A stretch of DNA of 64,000 nt from Paraburkholderia translucens (lineage in GTDB: Bacteria > Pseudomonadota > Gammaproteobacteria > Burkholderiales > Burkholderiaceae), in contig NZ_JAJITC010000005.1 in the NCBI RefSeq assembly GCF_020881035.1, positions 426,398 to 490,397 on the forward strand, read 5' to 3'. The first letter of the stretch is position 1, and each line of letters starts with the position of its first letter. Shown here in pieces: positions 44,948 to 53,857 of this stretch. The notes beneath the pieces are model-generated. The model was not told the DNA's origin, did no database searches, and saw only the letters and a program-made list of their open reading frames with translations. The position numbers and the translations under genes were made by a program.

Positions 44948-45427
44948 TCATGCCTTCCTCGCATGACTGCCGCCATTGGCCGGATAAGCCTCCTGCAACG
45001 CAATCGAGCCCGTCTCCAACAGCGATTTGAGGTTGGACATGATCTTCGGCCAGCCGCCCGACACCGCCTCGATGAACTTCGATGGATCGCGCTCGATCGT
45101 ATGCGTGAGCGTCAGCTTGACCGCCGTTCCACTCGGTTCGAGCTCGATCGTGCAGCGCGAATCGCCCTCGGCCTTCAGCTCGGGACGAATCTGGTGTTGC
45201 CAGCGGATCACGAGGCGCCGTGGCGGCTGTGCCTCGACAATCTCGCCCGCGTCGAAAATCTCCCCCGCGCTGGACACGAGTTTCCATGCCGAACCCGCCG
45301 TCCATTCGCTTTCGCAGTGCATGCCGAACCAGTACTGCTTGATGAACTCCGCGTCGGTCAATGCCGACCATAGCTGTTCCGGTGTGGTGCGGATATAGGT
45401 CACGTAGACGAACGTCGATCTAGTCAT
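44948..45427 (-). CDS. SRPBCC/AHSA1 domain protein
   Basis: A 159-residue START-like (AHSA1) protein with YIRTTPEQLWSALTDAEFIKQYWFG and the C-terminal GGWPKIMSNLKSLLETG helix that closes the hydrophobic pocket. ArsR-AHSA1 pairs are widespread and often include PhnB-like proteins; the ligand is unknown. It overlaps the ArsR gene by 8 bp. Confidence 0.9.
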   Translation of the reverse strand: MTRSTFVYVTYIRTTPEQLWSALTDAEFIKQYWFGMHCESEWTAGSAWKLVSSAGEIFDAGEIVEAQPPRRLVIRWQHQIRPELKAEGDSRCTIELEPSGTAVKLTLTHTIERDPSKFIEAVSGGWPKIMSNLKSLLETGSIALQEAYPANGGSHARKA

Positions 45428-45755
45428 TGCCTTTCTCCAGGCGTCGTTTCAGGGTTGAGAGCGCCTTCAGGCGCGGCTTTTCGAACTTGGCAATCCAGCG
45501 CTCGTAGATTTCCTGTAGCGGCACCGGATTGAGGAAGTGCAACTTCTCGCGCCCGCTGCGTACCGTAACGACGAGGTTCGCCGCCTCCAGCAGGTCGAGA
45601 TGCTGTGTCACGCCTTGCCGCGTCATATCGAGGTGCTCACACAGGTCGTTGAGGGTCTGGCCGTCGTGCGCGTGCAGCACATCCAGCAGCTTGCGACGGC
45701 TCGGATCAGCGAGGGCTTTGAATAGCAGGTCGGTGTCGTCGGGGTGCTCGGCCAT
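45420..45755 (-). CDS. ArsR-family regulator
   Basis: A 111-residue winged-helix repressor with FKALADPSRRKLLDVLHAHDGQTLNDLCEHLDMTRQGVTQHLDLLEAANLV (about residues 13-63). It lacks the metal-binding ELCVCDL motif, as is usual for AHSA1-linked members. I choose the ATG at 45755 because the -10 box at 45788-45793 puts the transcription start near 45781, downstream of the alternative ATG at 45785. Confidence 0.88.
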   Translation of the reverse strand: MAEHPDDTDLLFKALADPSRRKLLDVLHAHDGQTLNDLCEHLDMTRQGVTQHLDLLEAANLVVTVRSGREKLHFLNPVPLQEIYERWIAKFEKPRLKALSTLKRRLEKGND

Positions 45756-45787
45756 GAAGGGCGATAGGCAAGTAATCCGTTGCATTT

Positions 45788-45817
45788 ACTATAGGCAAGA
45801 GATTGCTTGCATGTCAA
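45788..45817 (-). promoter_or_regulatory. Sigma-70 promoter with overlapping operator, arsR operon
   Basis: On the minus strand, TTGACA (45812-45817) and TATAGT (45788-45793) are separated by 18 bp. The spacer holds GCAAG-N6-CTTGC (45795-45810), a good operator for an autoregulating ArsR protein. Confidence 0.75.
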
Positions 45818-46117
45818 GGTGAGGGTAGGGATTTCGATGTCGGGTTATCGGCGTACAACAAAGTCTGCCGGATCGTCAGACTCGTCGGTCGGGCGCAACG
45901 AAGTCTGCGGCAATGGGAAAAATCTTGGTGCAGCGCGAAATAGTAAATCGGCTGTGCCGTCATCGCTCACCGCGCCGCTGCGCAAAGCGGCCCGCGCGCA
46001 CGTCGGTGCGCGCAATACTGCATTGGCTACAGATTATTCCCGATAGCGGCTTCCGCCTCGCGGGCCTAGACTGGCCGCGCCGATTTTCTCCGACCCCAAA
46101 TTCTCCACGACACGCCA
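45818..46117. other. Intergenic before GH9
   Basis: 300 bases between divergent genes. No credible coding sequence. It must contain the GH9 promoter, but I could not identify one of the LacI-type palindromes here. Confidence 0.5.
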
Positions 46118-48775
46118 ATGACCCTAGCAGTCCCGACGCCGCGTTTTTCACGCAACCTTGCCATCACCGTAGCGCTCCTTGCGCATGGACTTGCCCATGC
46201 CGCATCATCGCCGCAGCTGAGCGCCAGTGCGCATTCCCTCGACAAGCCGGCGGACCTCGTATTGACAGCCAGGTCGGATGCCGCGGACCGAATTGCGAAA
46301 ATCGTATTCTTCGACAACGGCAAACTCGTGTCGGTAGCGGAGCACGCGCCGTACGTCTATACGGTGAAAGCCGACACCTCGCTTAACGGCCAGCACATCT
46401 ACAGCGCGCAGGTCTACGACCGCGATGGCCACACGGCGATGTCCGCGCCGGTCAGTGTGACGGTCGACATCGCGGGCGACCATTCGACTGCCGAGTTGCT
46501 CCCGAACGGCGATTTTGCGGCGGGCACGCAGAACTGGTGGACCGCTGGTGTCGGCGCGCAGGACTGGCAGATCGCGCATGGCGAGTCGTGCATCCAGATC
46601 GGCAACCCTGGCAGCCATCCGTGGGACGTGATCCTCGGTCAGGGCGGCAAGGGGCTCACGCGCGGCGAAACGTACACGGTCAGCTTCAGCGCCCGCTCAC
46701 CCGAAGGCGTGCCGATAACGGCGCTGCTGCAGAAGGACGGCGGCGATTACACCCGCTATTACGCCGAGGACATTACCGATCTGGGCGGAGAGTCCAAGCG
46801 CTACAGTGAAACCTTCACGATGGCCCAGGCGAGCGACGGAAAAGCCGCTTTCCAGTTTCAGATGGGCGGCAAGCGCGCCGGTACCGTGTGTGTGAGCAAC
46901 GTGTCGGTCAAGGGGCCGAAGTTCGACGCGGGACCCATCGACGATGGCCGCGCGTCGGTATACGTGAATCAGATCGGCTATTTGACGGGCGCCCCGAAGC
47001 TCGCGATGGCACAGCACGATTCGCTGGTGCCGGTTGCGTGGCGCGTGCTGGACGCCGCGCGTCATGTGGTTGCGCAGGGCACGACGAGGGTCGACGATTT
47101 CGACCCATCGTCCGGCCTGCATCTGCATACGATCGACTTCTCGTCGCTGCATACGCCGGGCGACGGCTATACGCTCGAAGTCGACGGCCGCTACAGCCAC
47201 GCCTTCCGGATCGGCGACGATTTGTACAGCCGCCTGCGCAATGACGCGCTCAGCTATTTCTATCAGACGCGCAGCGGCGTTTCGATCGAGCAGCGCTTCG
47301 TCGGCAATCCGCTGCTCGCGCGGCCGGCTGGCCATGTGAACGCCGGGCCCAATACCGGCGATGCAAACGTCACCTGCTTCGACAAGATCGACACGCAAGG
47401 CAACCATTGGCCGTCGTGCGGCTATCGCCTGAGTCCGGTCCGCGGCTGGTACGACGCCGGCGATCACGGCAAGTACGTGGTCAATGGCGGCATCGCGGTA
47501 TGGACGCTGATGAATCAGTACGAGCATGCGAAGCGTTTTTCGAACGTCGCCAGCTATGCGGACGGCAGACTCGCCATTCCCGAAAACGCGAACGGCGCCA
47601 ACGATCTGCTCGACGAAGCGCGCTGGGAAATGGACTTCCTGATGTCGATGCAGGTGCCCGACGGACAGCGGCTCGAACTGCCGGTCGGCGATCAGGGCGC
47701 GCAGCTCAAGCATCTCACGCTCACGTCAGTCGATGCATCTGGCATGGTCCATCAGGCGCTGCACGACCTGGCGTGGACTGGTCTGCCGACCCGTCCAGAA
47801 GCCGATTCGCAGCCGCGCTACGTGTACTATCCGACGACCGCGGCGACGCTGAACATGGCGGCCACCGCCGCGCAGTGTGCGCGCGTATTCAAGGGCGTCG
47901 ACGACGCGTACGCAGGCCGTTGCCTGCGCGCAGCGAAGAGCGCATGGCAGGCAGCGCGGCGCAACCCGGCGATCTATGCGTATCCGGGGCTTTTCAACGG
48001 CGGCGGCGCGTATGAGGACAACGACGTGAGCGACGAATTCTATTGGGCCGCCGCCGAGCTGTACGCGACGACCGGGGAGCAGCAGTATCTCGACTTCCTG
48101 AAAGCGAGCCACCTGTATTTGAAGGCGTACAAGAAGACGGCCGAGGGCGAACTCACGTGGAGCGATCTGACCGCGGCCGGCACGATCACGCTGGCGCTGG
48201 AGGCGGGCAGTCTTCCCGACGCCGACCGCGAGACGGCGCGTGCGAATCTGATTGCGACGGCCGACGCGTATCTCGCCGACATCGCGACGCAGGGTTTCCG
48301 GCTGCCGATGACGCAGACCGCGTTTCCGTGGGGATCGAACGGCAACGTCGCGAATCGCGCGCTGATGATGGCGCTCGCCTACGATTTCACCGGCGAGCGA
48401 AAGTACGTGTATGGCGCACTCGATTCGATGGGCTACCTGCTCGGCCGCAATCCGATGGACAAGAGCTACGTGAGCGGCTACGGGACTCGGGCGCTGGAGC
48501 GTCCGCATCACCGGTTCTGGGCGCACGCGCTCGATGCTCAATTGCCGAATCCGCCCGCAGGCGTGTTGTCGGGCGGTCCGAACTCGGAGAATATGGCGGA
48601 CCCTGTATCGTCCGGGCTGAAGGGCAACTGCGCACCCGAAACCTGCTATATCGACGATAACGGCGCCTACGCAGTCAACGAAGTCGCGATCAACTGGAAT
48701 GCGCCATTCGCATGGGTCGCCGCGTTTGTCGACGATGTGGCCAGCGGCCGGGAACGTGCGCAAGGGCAGCGATAG
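46118..48775 (+). CDS. GH9 endoglucanase with CBM4/9-like module
   Basis: An 885-residue secreted cellulase. It has a signal peptide (about residues 1-29) and an Ig-like domain (about 30-113). A CBM4/9-like carbohydrate-binding module follows (about 118-270, starting ELLPNGDFAAGTQNW), then the CelD-type N-terminal Ig domain (about 278-370). The GH9 catalytic (alpha/alpha)6 barrel completes the protein, with Asp446/Asp449 in WYDAGDHGKYVVN as catalytic base pair, the RPHHRFWAH histidine motif, and the general acid Glu855 in AVNEVAINWNAPFAW. It cleaves internal beta-1,4-glucosidic bonds of cellulose or beta-glucan. It lies outside the transporter clusters, with no LacI-type site seen upstream. 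Confidence 0.93.
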   Translation: MTLAVPTPRFSRNLAITVALLAHGLAHAASSPQLSASAHSLDKPADLVLTARSDAADRIAKIVFFDNGKLVSVAEHAPYVYTVKADTSLNGQHIYSAQVYDRDGHTAMSAPVSVTVDIAGDHSTAELLPNGDFAAGTQNWWTAGVGAQDWQIAHGESCIQIGNPGSHPWDVILGQGGKGLTRGETYTVSFSARSPEGVPITALLQKDGGDYTRYYAEDITDLGGESKRYSETFTMAQASDGKAAFQFQMGGKRAGTVCVSNVSVKGPKFDAGPIDDGRASVYVNQIGYLTGAPKLAMAQHDSLVPVAWRVLDAARHVVAQGTTRVDDFDPSSGLHLHTIDFSSLHTPGDGYTLEVDGRYSHAFRIGDDLYSRLRNDALSYFYQTRSGVSIEQRFVGNPLLARPAGHVNAGPNTGDANVTCFDKIDTQGNHWPSCGYRLSPVRGWYDAGDHGKYVVNGGIAVWTLMNQYEHAKRFSNVASYADGRLAIPENANGANDLLDEARWEMDFLMSMQVPDGQRLELPVGDQGAQLKHLTLTSVDASGMVHQALHDLAWTGLPTRPEADSQPRYVYYPTTAATLNMAATAAQCARVFKGVDDAYAGRCLRAAKSAWQAARRNPAIYAYPGLFNGGGAYEDNDVSDEFYWAAAELYATTGEQQYLDFLKASHLYLKAYKKTAEGELTWSDLTAAGTITLALEAGSLPDADRETARANLIATADAYLADIATQGFRLPMTQTAFPWGSNGNVANRALMMALAYDFTGERKYVYGALDSMGYLLGRNPMDKSYVSGYGTRALERPHHRFWAHALDAQLPNPPAGVLSGGPNSENMADPVSSGLKGNCAPETCYIDDNGAYAVNEVAINWNAPFAWVAAFVDDVASGRERAQGQR

Positions 48776-48802
48776 CGTCCCTCGTCTTGATTCGCGGACA
48801 CC

Positions 48803-48916
48803 TTGACGTTGATTCAGGTGAGCAAACGAATACAGAATGCATACATCGAATCGTTCAACGGCAAGTTCCGCGATGAATGCCTTAACGAGCAGCGGTTTAG
48901 GGCGCTTGCACAGCCA
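48803..48916 (+). pseudogene. IS3-family transposase remnant
   Basis: The frame from 48809 encodes QNAYIESFNGKFRDECLNEQ and flanking residues, the last DDE-motif block (with the catalytic Glu of ESFNG) of an IS3-group OrfB transposase. About 35 codons are recognisable; upstream and downstream parts are gone. It lies 27 bases after the GH9 stop and marks the left edge of a decayed zone. Confidence 0.8.
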
Positions 48917-48973
48917 GCATATGATGCAGCAGGCGATTCTTAAGACAGCCTCGTGGATGAAAGCTGTTGCCGG

Positions 48974-49594
48974 CTACACACTGGGGGCGGGGTGACGTCT
49001 TGCACCGTTACGCGCGGCCGACGCATCGCGGACCGGTTGACCTCGTTTTGGTGCTGGATGGTGCGGATCAATGTGGTGTGACTGATCGTCAGCTGCCAGA
49101 CGGTGCGTGGACGAATGATCGTGGCTTGGCGTACTGTTGGCATGGAATCGCTGTGGGCGATGAACATCTTCTCGTTGGCGACCAGAGCCGTGCCCCGCGT
49201 ATTTTGCTGGCGGACGCTCGGGACGATGGCCGAGGACCGAACGCAAATTGTCACGGCGACGAAATACCTCCTGGCGCCTATCGCCGCGACTGTAGAAATG
49301 ACGATGGCGTCGACCGTCCGGCCCCTTTGCCCAGATGTATGTGCTTCCCCCAACGAACACGATGTCGGAGTTCGAGGCAGCCGAGATATACACGTCGTTG
49401 GTTTCCGGGATTACCTCCTCCACGACGACCGGCCTCGCGGTAACGACAGCGCCGGAGGGCGGTGCTGTGACAACCGCAGCGGGCTGTGAAGCGTGAGAAA
49501 CCGGTCGAGCAGCGATCTGTGTCTGTCCAGTCGTCGTGCATCCGGACAAACAGAGCGCAGTTGTGATCCCGACGATCGATGCAGCAAATCTCAT
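48974..49594 (-). CDS. Putative lipoprotein, unknown function
   Basis: A 206-residue protein with a lipoprotein signal (CLSGC, Cys near residue 19). A central segment, VYISAASNSDIVFVGGSTYIWAKGPDGRRHRHFY, is followed by a charged helix. The last about 70 residues are His/Arg/Pro-rich and low-complexity and may be a read-through extension rather than an original part of the protein. The start at 49594 (MRFAAS) is the better of two in-frame Met codons. No family recognised. Confidence 0.55.
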   Translation of the reverse strand: MRFAASIVGITTALCLSGCTTTGQTQIAARPVSHASQPAAVVTAPPSGAVVTARPVVVEEVIPETNDVYISAASNSDIVFVGGSTYIWAKGPDGRRHRHFYSRGDRRQEVFRRRDNLRSVLGHRPERPPAKYAGHGSGRQREDVHRPQRFHANSTPSHDHSSTHRLAADDQSHHIDPHHPAPKRGQPVRDASAARNGARRHPAPSV

Positions 49595-50220
49595 ATCTTT
49601 CAAACAGTGCTCCGCGTTCTGACGGGTGTGTGTGTCGAGCTAACGGCTGAATGAAAGAAAACTTTATGGGAGAGCGCCGGCGGTGGGAGCTCCTGGCTGA
49701 GTGGGCCGCCACTAACGGCTCCGAAAATGCGCTTAAGCCAACGCGAAGGAAGTCCTCGGGTATGCCGTTATCTCGGAAGACCAAACGGACGGTCGGCATA
49801 TCGCGGGCTCAGGTGAGAGGCGTGGGGAGGTTAGTTCCGGTGGCGGTTCGATTGGCACCGCGGCAGCTTTAAACAAACAACTGAGAGGGCATCCGGCCCA
49901 CGAGCCGCTGGTGCCCGGATCCGCAGTTCGAGTTTAGTGTGGCGAGGCGAAGCCACTGATCTATGCCGAAGTTTCGCAATCGGCCACAACCCGCTACTTA
50001 CGACCGACGCGTGCCCTTCGACCCGACGCGATCCCCCACGGCAGCTGTGGAACAGCCATTCGAGCAGCCATCGTGGCCGGGAAGTTCTCGGCCTTGCTGC
50101 CGTTTGAATTGCTGAATTGACGAAACACGGATCGAGCCGGTGCCTACGGCCGCTGTCGCACGATCGAGTTGACCATGCAAGGCTTTGCGATAGACTGACT
50201 TGATCCTGGAGAGCTTTGTC
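49595..50220. other. Intergenic, no gene seen
   Basis: 626 bases with short overlapping frames on both strands. None of the translations looks like a known family, and composition is less GC-rich by eye than the left half of the window. It may hold divergent promoters for the lipoprotein (49594) and the exported protein (50221). Confidence 0.45.
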
Positions 50221-51027
50221 ATGGCTGATCTTAAAACCATGCGGGTCCGTTCGACCGCCGCTTGCGTCCTGATTTGCATGTCGCTGCTGACGCACGCCGA
50301 GACGTCGGCACACTCAGCCACTGTTCCCCATGCGACTGAGCCTGAAATTTCCGCCTCGGAAGATGTCCTGTCGACTCGGCCTTTCGTCGGCGACGACCCG
50401 GTTGCCATCAGGGACGCCTTGGCGGACCAGAGCTTCAAAGCCAACTCGCCGTCGTTGAGCGATCGCATCAGGAAGCTGATCCACGTCCCTGCCTCCAGGG
50501 CGCCAAGCGAGCTCGACTCGCCGAAAGCCAGTCTCGAGCGCGACCTGGCTTTCGTCGTACCTGTGCCCTACGGAATTCGATATCAGTCAAAGACGCACCT
50601 GTTGACGGTAGACGTAGATTTATCCGATGGCCTCGATCCAGGCGTGATCCTACTCAAGAAAACCGTAACCGGACAACGCGGTCGAGGGCTTGTGGTGGCG
50701 CCAGAGGCGAAGGCCAAGGGGTACATCCAACATATCGATCTGATTGAGCTCAAGTCCGGCAAACGGAATAAAGCCATGGTTCACGGACGCGTGCCAGTCT
50801 CGCAGGCGGCGTTCTCCGAAGCGAATGGAGACTTTGCGATTGTGCTGATGTGTAGCATGGAGCCGCCTTACCTGACCGACCGACGCGAACATAGCGATCC
50901 CAGCAACGACGAGCCCACGGACATCACAACGAGAACCTCGACCCTTTACGCGAACATTCACGCCATCTGGCTGGTGAGCCCTCAGCGGGATATCGTGCTA
51001 TCGAAGAAGCTGCATCTGTCGAAGTAA
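50221..51027 (+). CDS. Exported protein of unknown function
   Basis: A 268-residue protein with a signal peptide (ACVLICMSLLTHAETSA, cleavage near residue 27). The mature part is polar, with beta-rich segments (YGIRYQSKTHLLTVDVDLS; IDLIELKSGKRNKAMVHGRVPVS) and no cysteine pair or membrane helix. An in-frame ATG at 50200 would lengthen the N-terminus by seven residues. Codon use is more relaxed than in the sugar clusters. I do not recognise it; the neighbours are a lipoprotein and a dead mscS gene. Confidence 0.65.
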   Translation: MADLKTMRVRSTAACVLICMSLLTHAETSAHSATVPHATEPEISASEDVLSTRPFVGDDPVAIRDALADQSFKANSPSLSDRIRKLIHVPASRAPSELDSPKASLERDLAFVVPVPYGIRYQSKTHLLTVDVDLSDGLDPGVILLKKTVTGQRGRGLVVAPEAKAKGYIQHIDLIELKSGKRNKAMVHGRVPVSQAAFSEANGDFAIVLMCSMEPPYLTDRREHSDPSNDEPTDITTRTSTLYANIHAIWLVSPQRDIVLSKKLHLSK

Positions 51028-51234
51028 AGAAGTAAACAGCCCTGGATTGTTTTGCGGCACGGAACTGGATTACAGCGCCGCGATGGTCGCGCGAAAGCTG
51101 TGACACGTTGCAGCGGTTAATTGAGGGCGCGCCGACGCGTACCTACATCTTTCTCTCGTTCGAAGGTGATCGGACTCAGACTGATCAGAAATATCCGAAA
51201 TCGGCCCACTGCTGCCGGTCAAGCCGTGCGAGAT

Positions 51235-51810
51235 TCAACGGCAGATCTTCGTTTCTGCCCGTTGACCAGCCGATACCGGCGCCTCGTACCACTGCTCCTG
51301 TCGCACAACCTTCGGTTCGGCCGGATCACCCTGGTAGGCGGGCGTCATGATCTGGACGCCGTACTCGTTGAAGACATCCAAAATATGTCGATGCAGCTTC
51401 GTGCGAATTGGGGTAATCGCGTGCGGGTCGTGGATATACCCGTTCAGTTCATAAGTGACGGCGAAGTCGCCTAGCGTCGTTAGCAGGATAAAAGGCTGCG
51501 GATCTCCGACAATCCCCGCAGCTCACTTTGCCGCCATGCGAAGCATGGCCTCCACCTGCCGCCAGGGCGTCTCCTATGCAATTCCGACCGTGGTATGGAG
51601 GATCAATCCTGGTGTCACAGCCAGGGGGCTGAAGTTTGTTACATCGCCATTCAGTATCTGCGAATTGGGAATCGTGACCTCTTCGTGCTTGATGGTCCGC
51701 AAATGGGTCACTTGCAGGCGGATGGCGATGATGTGACCGATGACGTCTCCCACCTCTTCGCGATCGCCGACCTTGGAGACCCGTCGATAAGTCATCAGAT
51801 ATCCCTCGGG
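51235..51810 (-). pseudogene. mscS-family mechanosensitive channel pseudogene
   Basis: Read on the minus strand in one frame, the MscS beta and C-terminal domains are clear: MTYRRVSKVGDREEVGDV, TIKHEEVTIPNSQILN, then PFILLTTLGDFAVTYELN, HRHILDVFNEYGVQIMTP and the end near QWYEAPVSAG. The frame has two internal stops, TAG at 51574-51576 and TGA at 51523-51525, and the natural stop is at 51235-51237. The upstream membrane-helix part is missing beyond about 51810. It is a 5'-truncated, nonsense-mutated remnant. Confidence 0.85.
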
Positions 51811-52058
51811 TCCGCTGGACGAAGCTGGCTCGAGGCAGCTAAGACGCTCGACTCAAGTACTGTTCGCGTCGAGACGGTCCAGACAACGTGCTCACGCTGA
51901 ATTTTCCTTATGGCATGAAGAAGATTTAAAAACCCACTGTAAAGATTCGTACAGTATTGCCGTTATCCGGATGGCATCAATGGAAAACTCTGGACGCTAC
52001 ATGCCAAAATTCCGTTAGCAGAAAATCCAACGAACTCAAGAACAACGAGCGAGGAACC

Positions 52059-52880
52059 ATGGAAGTCAAATTGAAGGGGGCTGCAGCCTTGTCGCTGCTT
52101 TTGCTCGCTGCATGTTCCGACATGCAGATGGGTGCAACGTCGGCGAAAACGACCGCGACCGGCTCGGCCGCTGGCGCGACATCCCAGAACGCCAATGTTG
52201 GCCTCCAGCATTGCACCGCGCCCCTCGGGACGGTTTCGATTGTCGAAGACACGACTGCCCCTTGGTATGGCCTGCTGACCGGGCAATATCAGCTTGGCAG
52301 TACTGTCCCTGTTCTAAAGCTGCTCGTGCAGCAATCCAACTGCTTCGTTATTGTCGATCGTGGCCGGGCGCTGGCTGCCGCCATGGATGAGCGCCAACTC
52401 AATGCATCCGGCGAGCTTCGTAAGACTTCAAAAATGCATAAAGGCCAGATGGTTGCCGCCGACTACACCATAAGTCCCAGTATTACCTTCAGTAACAGCA
52501 ACGCTGGTGGCGGTGCGGCGGGGCTTCTCGCGTTTGTGCCTGTCGTCGGAGGCGCGCTCGCGGGTGTCGCCGGCACGATGAAGACTCAGGAAGCATCGAC
52601 ATTGCTCACGCTGGTCGACAACCGTTCGAGCGTTCAATTGGCCGCAGCAGAAGGGTCGGCCAAGAACGTGGACTATGGCATGCTCGCTGGCCTCGTTGCC
52701 GGAGGTTCTGGCGGTGCAGGCGGGGGCGCTGGAGGTGCGTATGCGAATACTGCGCAGGGCAAGGTCGTGGTGGCCGCCTTTACGGACTCCCTAAATAATC
52801 TCGTCGCATCGGTGAAACAATATAGAGCGCAAAGCGTAAAGGGCGGCCTCGGCAACGGCGGGAATTTACAGGTGAATTGA
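52059..52880 (+). CDS. CsgG/HfaB-like lipoprotein
   Basis: A 273-residue protein with a lipoprotein signal (LLLLAAC, Cys near residue 18). The conserved region LVQQSNCFVIVDRGRALAAAMDERQL, followed by ADYTISPSITFSNSNAGG, is typical of the CsgG/HfaB family of outer-membrane secretion-pore lipoproteins. Two glycine-rich stretches (about residues 160-185 and 215-235) could be transmembrane or flexible. The start at 52059 has GAGGAACC upstream. No curli or holdfast genes adjoin, so the partner is unknown. Confidence 0.75.
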   Translation: MEVKLKGAAALSLLLLAACSDMQMGATSAKTTATGSAAGATSQNANVGLQHCTAPLGTVSIVEDTTAPWYGLLTGQYQLGSTVPVLKLLVQQSNCFVIVDRGRALAAAMDERQLNASGELRKTSKMHKGQMVAADYTISPSITFSNSNAGGGAAGLLAFVPVVGGALAGVAGTMKTQEASTLLTLVDNRSSVQLAAAEGSAKNVDYGMLAGLVAGGSGGAGGGAGGAYANTAQGKVVVAAFTDSLNNLVASVKQYRAQSVKGGLGNGGNLQVN

Positions 52881-53857
52881 TCATGGTTGGCGTCAATCCG
52901 CACTGCTGCGGTGTGAACAAGCAGGCGAAATGGCGCCATTTTCACCCGGCACTGCAGCGCTCTCGCGGCAGCCGGTCGGCCTATGAAAGGTATGCGCCTC
53001 GGTTGCATCGGTTGTCTGCGTCCCACGTCGAAACCGAGGTACACATCTCACGACTGCCGACACGCGAACGTCATCAAACACCGATGGCACTCCCGAAATT
53101 ATCTTGCGGTGAAGGTCCGCTGTTTGTTGCGTAGCCGCCGCTCCAGTGTCCACGTCGCTGGGATGGCGAGCGACGGTTCATGGCCGATCGGGTGAAGTCG
53201 GCAGCGGCCGCTCATGGACACTCTGGTTTGCAAAAACAGAATTCAGCCGACTGACCGGTTTGGAGAAGGTAATCTGACCGGAGTTGGTCGGCTATGGCCG
53301 ACCACGTCGGCTCTAACAACGGCCCATTGCGAGAGGATGACTCCAACGTCAGTTCAGTGGCTGATCTGGGGCGATGGCGGCATTGAGCAGGTCAATGGCG
53401 GCTTCCGCATCCGCGAACTCACACTCACGACCCCCAACCGTCACTCGCCCCAGTGACGCTTTGATGGCAGCTATCTGGCTACAACGGTCACTCGCGCGGG
53501 TACGCCTATCGACGGGTACTCATCGGCCATTGCAGTGATTGGGCCGACCACCAGTCTAGGACCGCTATGGGTTGCTCTGCGATATCAGATCATCCTAATT
53601 CTGAGTGACAGCTTTTCGCCTGCGCGAGAACGGCGCTCGACTCTCAAAGGGCACGTTCATTGTACGCGATAGCGGTCATCCGAAAGGGTGCATCAGTGTT
53701 ACTTCCTTTCGGTGACGAGAGATCGCGGAGAATCCATAAAACATGGGTAATTGGCACAACAGGGGGCCCTGTTCTGCTGGTGTGAGGGTCTACATGTATG
53801 CGGTAGCGCGATCTGAATTCGGATGCCACGCGACAACGCGACTTGGTGGGACGTACG
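52881..53857. other. Long intergenic before the defence-like operon
   Basis: 977 bases. No complete gene found. One minus-strand stretch (about 53330-53510) reads as plausible protein (ASLGRVTVGGRECEFADAEA and onward to PDQPLN) but has no start codon and no recognised family. A GTCGGCTATGGCCGAC palindrome lies at about 53287-53302. The promoter for the nuclease/NTPase operon must be at its right end. Confidence 0.45.

Noticed and set aside
49278..49799. 173-codon minus-strand frame upstream of and overlapping the lipoprotein
   Set aside because: Different frame from the lipoprotein, no start signal or family, and the signal-peptide-bearing frame is clearly better.
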